Positions 59,227 through 64,000 of a stretch of DNA of 64,000 bases are shown here, piece by piece. The notes under the pieces are model-generated. The model had not been told where the DNA came from. It saw only the letters and a list, made by a program, of their open reading frames with translations, and ran no database searches. Position 1 is the stretch's first letter. Each line of letters opens with the position of its first letter. Source of the stretch: Sanderia malayensis (Eukaryota; Cnidaria; Scyphozoa; Semaeostomeae; Pelagiidae). The DNA lies in the NCBI GenBank assembly GCA_013076295.1, contig RQOL01000824.1:1736001-1800000 (forward strand). The letters are read 5' to 3'. The position numbers and the translations under genes are program-made.

Positions 59227-59519
59227 TGTAGCGTGCCGCTATTGTAGATTGCGGCATTCGTTGTAAGTATTGCCGCCAATAAGGCCGGCACTTAATGACA
59301 CTTGATATTTTCTTATAACACTAAATATCTTCTTCTTATTTACTTTTAATACCTTCCTCGGCAGCCTTATAATATGTATATGAATTAGAATTGAACCTTG
59401 TACCCTGAGTAAATATATAACTTGGAGCTGAGCGTTAAAGAATCAGAATTATACAGTTACTGCTTAGAACGGTTGTCGTTTTGTGCTTGTTCTTCTCTCT
59501 GCGAATCCTAAACGCTACA
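59227..59519 (+). repeat. 3' LTR of the gypsy-type element
   Basis: 293 bp, TGTAGCGT to ACGCTACA, identical by eye to the 5' LTR except T for C near 59407. Satellite sequence resumes at the next base. Confidence 0.95.
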
Positions 59520-62500
59520 CATGGGCAGTACCATATATAGGCAACTGCGCAGGAGTATCTATGATGTAATGGCATTCAGAAGGGTGGATGATGGGCTTGG
59601 GGTTAGGGTTAGCGTGAGGATTAGGGTTAGGGCTAGGGTTAAAGTGGCCGTAAAGGTGGGTGTGCATGGGCAGTACCATATATAGGCAACTGCGCAGGAG
59701 TATCTATGATGTAATGGCATTCAGAACGATGGATGATGGGCTTGGGGTTAGGGTTAGCGTGAGGATTAGGGTTAGGGCTAGGGATAAAGTGGCCGTAAAG
59801 GAGGGTATGCATGCGCAGTACCATATAAAGGCAACTGCGCAGGAGTATCTATGATGTAATGGCATTCAGAAGGGTGGATGATGGGCTTGGGGTTAAGGTT
59901 AACGTGAGGATTAGGGTTAAGGCTAGGGTTAAAGTGGCCGTAAAGGTGGGTGTGCATGCGCAGTACCATATATAGGCAACTGCGCAGGAGTATCTATGAT
60001 GTAATGGCATTCAGAAGGGTGGATGATGGGCTTGGGGTTAGGGTTAGCGTGAGGATTAGGGTTAGGGCTAGGGATAAAGTGGCCGTAAAGGTGGGTGTGC
60101 ATGGGCAGTACCATATATAGGCAACTGCGCAGGAGTATCTATGATGTAATGGCATTCAGAAGGGTGGATGATGGCCTTGGGGTTAGGGTTAGCGTGAGGA
60201 TTAGGGTTAGGGCTAGGGTTAAAGTGGCCGCAAAGGTGGGTGTGCATGGGCAGTACCATATATAGGCAACTGCGCAGGAGTATCTATGATGTAATGGCAT
60301 TCAGAAGGGTGGATGATGGGCTTGGGGTTAGGGTTAGCGTGAGGATTAGGGTTAGGGCTAGGGATAAAGTGGCCGTAAAGGTGGGTGTGAATGCGCAGTA
60401 CCATTTATAGGCCACTGCGCAGGAGTATCTATGATGTAATGGCATTCAGAAGGGTGGATGATGGCCTTGGGGTTAGGGTTAGCGTGAGGATTAGGGTTAG
60501 GGCTAGGGTTAAAGTGGCCGCAAAGGTGGGTGTGAATGCGCAGTACCATTTATAGGCAACTGCGCAGGAGTATCTATGATGTAATGGCATTCAGAAGGGT
60601 GGATGATGGGCTTGGGGTTAGGGTTAGCGTGAGGATTAGGGTTAGGGCTAGGGTTAAAGTGGCCGTAAAGGTGGGTGTGCATGGGCAGTACCATATATAG
60701 GCAACTGCGCAGGAGTATCTATGATGTAATGGCATTCAGAAGGGTGGATGATGGCTTGGGGTTAGGGTTAGCGTGAGGATTAGGGTTAGGGCTAGGGTTA
60801 AAGTGGCCGCAAAGGTGGGTGTGCATGGGCAGTACCATATATAGGCAACTGCGCAGGAGGTTCTATGATGTAATGGCATTCAGAAGGGTGGATGATGGGC
60901 TTGGGGTTAGGGTTAGCGTGAGGATTAGGGTTAGGGCTAGGGTTAAAGTGGCCGCAAAGGTTGGTGTGAATGCGCAGTACCATTTATAGGCAACTGCGCA
61001 GGAGTATCTATGATGTAATGGCATTCAGAAGGGTGGATGATGGGCTTGGGGTTAGGGTTAGCGTGAGGATTAGGGTTAGGGCTAGGGTTAAAGTGGCCGC
61101 AAAGGTGGGTGTGCATGGGCAGTACCATATATAGGCAACTGCGCAGGAGGTTCTATGATGTAATGGCATTCAGAAGGTGGATGATGGCTTGGGGTTAGGG
61201 TTAGCGTGAGGATTAGGGTTAGGGCTAGGGATAAAGTGGCCGTAAAGGTGGGTGTGAATGCGCAGTACCATTTATAGGCCACTGCGCAGGAGTATCTATG
61301 ATGTAATGGCATTCAGAAGGGTTGATGATGGCCTTGGGGTTAGGGTTAGCGTGAGGATTAGGGTTAGGGCTAGGGTTAAAGTGGCCGTAAAGGTGGGTGT
61401 GCATGGGCAGTACCATATATAGGCAACTGCGCAGGAGTATCTATGATGTAATGGCATTCAGAAGGGTGGATGATGGCCTTGGGGTTAGGGTTAGCGTGAG
61501 GATTAGGTTAGGGCTAGGGTTAAAGTGGCCGCAAAGGTGGGTGTGAATGCGCAGTACCATTTATAGGCAACTGCGCAGGAGTATCTATGATGTAATGGCA
61601 TTCAGAAGGGTGGATGATGGGCTTGGGGTTAGGGTTAGCGTGAGGATTAGGGTTAGGGCTAGGGTTAAAGTGGCCGTAAAGGTGGGTGTGAATGCGCAGT
61701 ACCATTTATAGGCAACTGCGCAGGAGTATCTATGATGTAATGGCATTCAGAAGGGTGGATGATGGCCTTGGGGTTAGGTTAGCGTGAGGATTAGGGTTAG
61801 GGCTAGGGTTAAAGTGGCCGTAAAGGTGGGTTGCATGGCAGTACCATATATAGGCAACTGCGCAGGAGTATCTATGATGTAATGGCATTCAGAAGGATGA
61901 TGGACTTGGGGTTAGGGTTAGCGTGAGGATTAGGGTTAGGGCTAGGATAAAGTGGCCGAAAGGTGGGTGTGAATGCGCAGTACCATTTATAGGCAACTGC
62001 GCAGGAGTATCTATGATTGTAATGGCATTCAGAAGGTGGATGATGGCTTGGGGTAGGGTTAGCGTGAGATTAGGGTTAGGGCTAGGGTTAAAGTGGCCGC
62101 AAAGGTGGGTGTGAATGCGCAGTACCATTTATAGGCACTGCGCAGGAGTATCTATGATGTAATGGCATTCAGAAGGGTGGATGATGGCTTGGGTTAGGGT
62201 TAGCGTGAGGATTAGGGTTAGGGCTAGAGTTAAAGTGGCCGCAAAGGTGGGTGTGAATGCGCAGTACCATTTATAGCAACTGCGCAGGAGTATCTATGAT
62301 GTAATGGCATTCAGAAGGGTGGATGATGGGCTTGGGTTAGGGTTAGCGTGAGGATTAGGGTTAGGGCTAGGGATAAAGTGGCCGCAAAGGTGGGTGTGAA
62401 TGCGCAGTACCATTTATAGCAACTGCGCAGGAGTATCTATGATGTAATGGCATTCAGAAGGTGGATGATGGGCTTGGGGTTAGCGTTAGCGTGAGGATTA

Positions 62501-64000
62501 GGGTTAGGCTAGGGATAAAGTGGCCGCAAAGGTGGGTGTGAATGCGCAGTACCATTTATAGGCAACTGCGCAGGAGTATCTATGATGTAATGGCATTCAG
62601 AAGGGTGGATGATGGCCTTGGGGTTAGGGTTAGCGTGAGGATTAGGGTTAGGGCTAGGGTTAAAGTGGCCGCAAAGGTGGGTGTGAATGCGCAGTACCAT
62701 TTATAGGCAACTGCGCAGGAGTATCTATGATGTAATGGCATTCAGAAGGGTGGATGATGGGCTTGGGGTTAGGGTTAGCGTGAGGATTAGGGTTAGGGCT
62801 AGGGTTAAAGTGGCCGCAAAGGTGGGTGTGAATGCGCAGTACCATTTATAGGCCACTGCGCAGGAGTATCTATGATGTAATGGCATTCAGAAGGTGGATG
62901 ATGGCCTTGGGTTAGGGTTAGCGTGAGGATTAGGGTTAGGGCTAGGGTTAAAGTGGCCGTAAAGGTGGGTGTGCATGGGCAGTACCATATATAGGCAACT
63001 GCGCAGGAGTATCTATGATGTAATGGCATTCAGAACGATGGATGATGGACTTGGGGTTAGGGTTAGCGTGAGGATTAGGGTTAGGGCTAGGGATAAAGTG
63101 GCCGTAAAGGAGGGTATGCATGCGCAGTACCATATAAAGGCAACTGCGCAGGAGTATCTATGATGTAATGGCATTCAGAAGGGTGGATGATGGGCTTGGG
63201 GTTAAGGTTAACGTGAGGATTAGGGTTAAGGCTAGGGTTAAAGTGGCCGTAAAGGTGGGTGTGCATGCGCAGTACCATATATAGGCAACTGCGCAGGAGT
63301 ATCTATGATGTAATGGCATTCAGAAGGGTGGATGATGGGCTTGGGGTTAGGGTTAGCGTGAGGATTAGGGTTAGGGCTAGGGATAAAGTGGCCGTAAAGG
63401 TGGGTGTGAATGCGCAGTACCATTTATAGGCCACCGCGCAGGAGTATCTATGATGTAATGGCATTCAGAAGGGTGGATGATGGCCTTGGGGTTAGGGTTA
63501 GCGTGAGGATTAGGGTTAGGGCTAGGGTTAAAGTGGCCGCAAAGGTGGGTGTGAATGCGCAGTACCATTTATAGGCAACTGCGCAGGAGTATCTATGATG
63601 TAATGGCATTCAGAAGGGTGGATGATGGCTTGGGGTTAGGGTTAGCGTGAGGATTAGGGTTAGGCTAGGGATAAAGTGGCCGCAAAGGTGGGTGTGCATG
63701 GGCAGTACCATATATAGGCAACTGCGCAGGAGTATCTATGATGTAATGGCATTCAGAACGATGGATGATGGACTTGGGGTTAGGGTTAGCGTGAGGATTA
63801 GGGTTAGGGCTAGGGATAAAGTGGCCGTAAAGGAGGGTATGCATGCGCAGTACCATATAAAGGCCACTGCGCAGGAGTATCTATGATGTAATGGCATTCA
63901 GAAGGGTGGATGATGGGCTTGGGGTTAGGGTTAGCATGAGGATTAGGGTTAGGGCTAGGGTTAAAGTGGCCGTAAAGGTGGGTGTGAATGCGCAGTACCA
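59520..64000. repeat. 145-bp satellite array, right block, running off the window
   Basis: About 31 more head-to-tail units of the same 145-bp satellite, continuing past the right edge. Variant units such as GCATGGGCAGTACC (in place of GCATGCGCAG) are common here and not seen in the left block except at the insertion junction. Units near 61150-62500 and 62880-63660 carry many one-base deletions. A four-unit stretch near 59650-60100 recurs near 62950-63400, showing block duplication. Confidence 0.97.

Larger units (their letters stand above)
54054..59519 (+). mobile_element. Ty3/gypsy-type LTR retrotransposon inserted in the satellite
   Basis: 5,466 bp with two 293-bp LTRs, a primer-binding site, gag, a protease-RT-RNase H-integrase pol and a polypurine tract, all in + orientation. 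RT and RNase H before integrase is the Ty3/gypsy (Metaviridae) order. No envelope-like frame follows integrase. LTRs differ at one position by eye, so the insertion is young. The copy is slightly broken: pol has two single-base length changes. Flanks show no ordinary 4-6 bp target duplication. Confidence 0.95.

Noticed and set aside
54731..59291. Minus-strand frames across the retrotransposon, including a 186-codon one near its 3' end
   Set aside because: Shadows of gag, pol and LTR sequence read backwards; no motifs.
46781..63856. Dozens of overlapping 61-63-codon minus-strand frames of type MVLRxxTHLYGHFNPSPNPNPHANPNP
   Set aside because: They are translations of the 145-bp satellite. The unit length is not a multiple of 3, each frame runs just over one unit, and the Pro-Asn runs come from CCCTAA.

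Overview
The window is animal nuclear DNA. Genes are split by many GT-AG introns, AT-rich intergenic DNA is full of short inverted-repeat elements, and the proteins I recognise are metazoan. UBE4B alone is spread over 29 coding exons, an intron-rich layout typical of slowly evolving animals. An early-branching or marine invertebrate such as a cnidarian or sponge would fit, but I cannot name the species or phylum from this sequence.

Layout, left to right. 0-3 kb: the 3' part of an unrecognised + strand gene built from duplicated exon pairs carrying a repeated LGKTRS motif. 3-12.3 kb: no solid gene. It holds MITE-like elements, a 15-copy array of a 184-bp repeat flanked by two copies of an exon-like block, tRNA-like SINE heads, and a 200-bp GA tract facing a 300-bp CT tract. 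12.4-15 kb: a secreted or membrane-anchored phospholipase B1-like SGNH hydrolase (four exons, +) that lacks the family's block III Asn. 16.4-22 kb: a 2,790-bp tandem duplication with no convincing gene. 23.6-25 kb: an intronless tandem-C2 synaptotagmin-like gene (+). 26.6-42.0 kb: the whole UBE4B ubiquitin ligase gene (-). Its 4-kb intron contains an intronless class A GPCR on the opposite strand. 42.4-43.3 kb: phosphomevalonate kinase (PMVK, three exons, +), head-to-head with UBE4B across about 400 bp. 43.6-46.3 kb: phosphatidylserine decarboxylase (PISD, six exons, -), tail-to-tail with PMVK. 46.6 kb to the right edge: about 80 copies of a 145-bp satellite whose unit contains seven telomere-like hexamers in register. 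A nearly intact Ty3/gypsy-type LTR retrotransposon (54.05-59.52 kb, LTRs differing by one base in my comparison) interrupts it.

The host genes do not form one pathway. UBE4B acts in protein quality control, PMVK in mevalonate/isoprenoid synthesis, PISD in mitochondrial phosphatidylethanolamine synthesis, and the PLB1-like protein in lipid hydrolysis if it is active. The clearest regulatory link is the compact UBE4B/PMVK divergent promoter. Exon borders were set by hand from reading frame, splice consensus and family similarity, so allow an error of a base or two.
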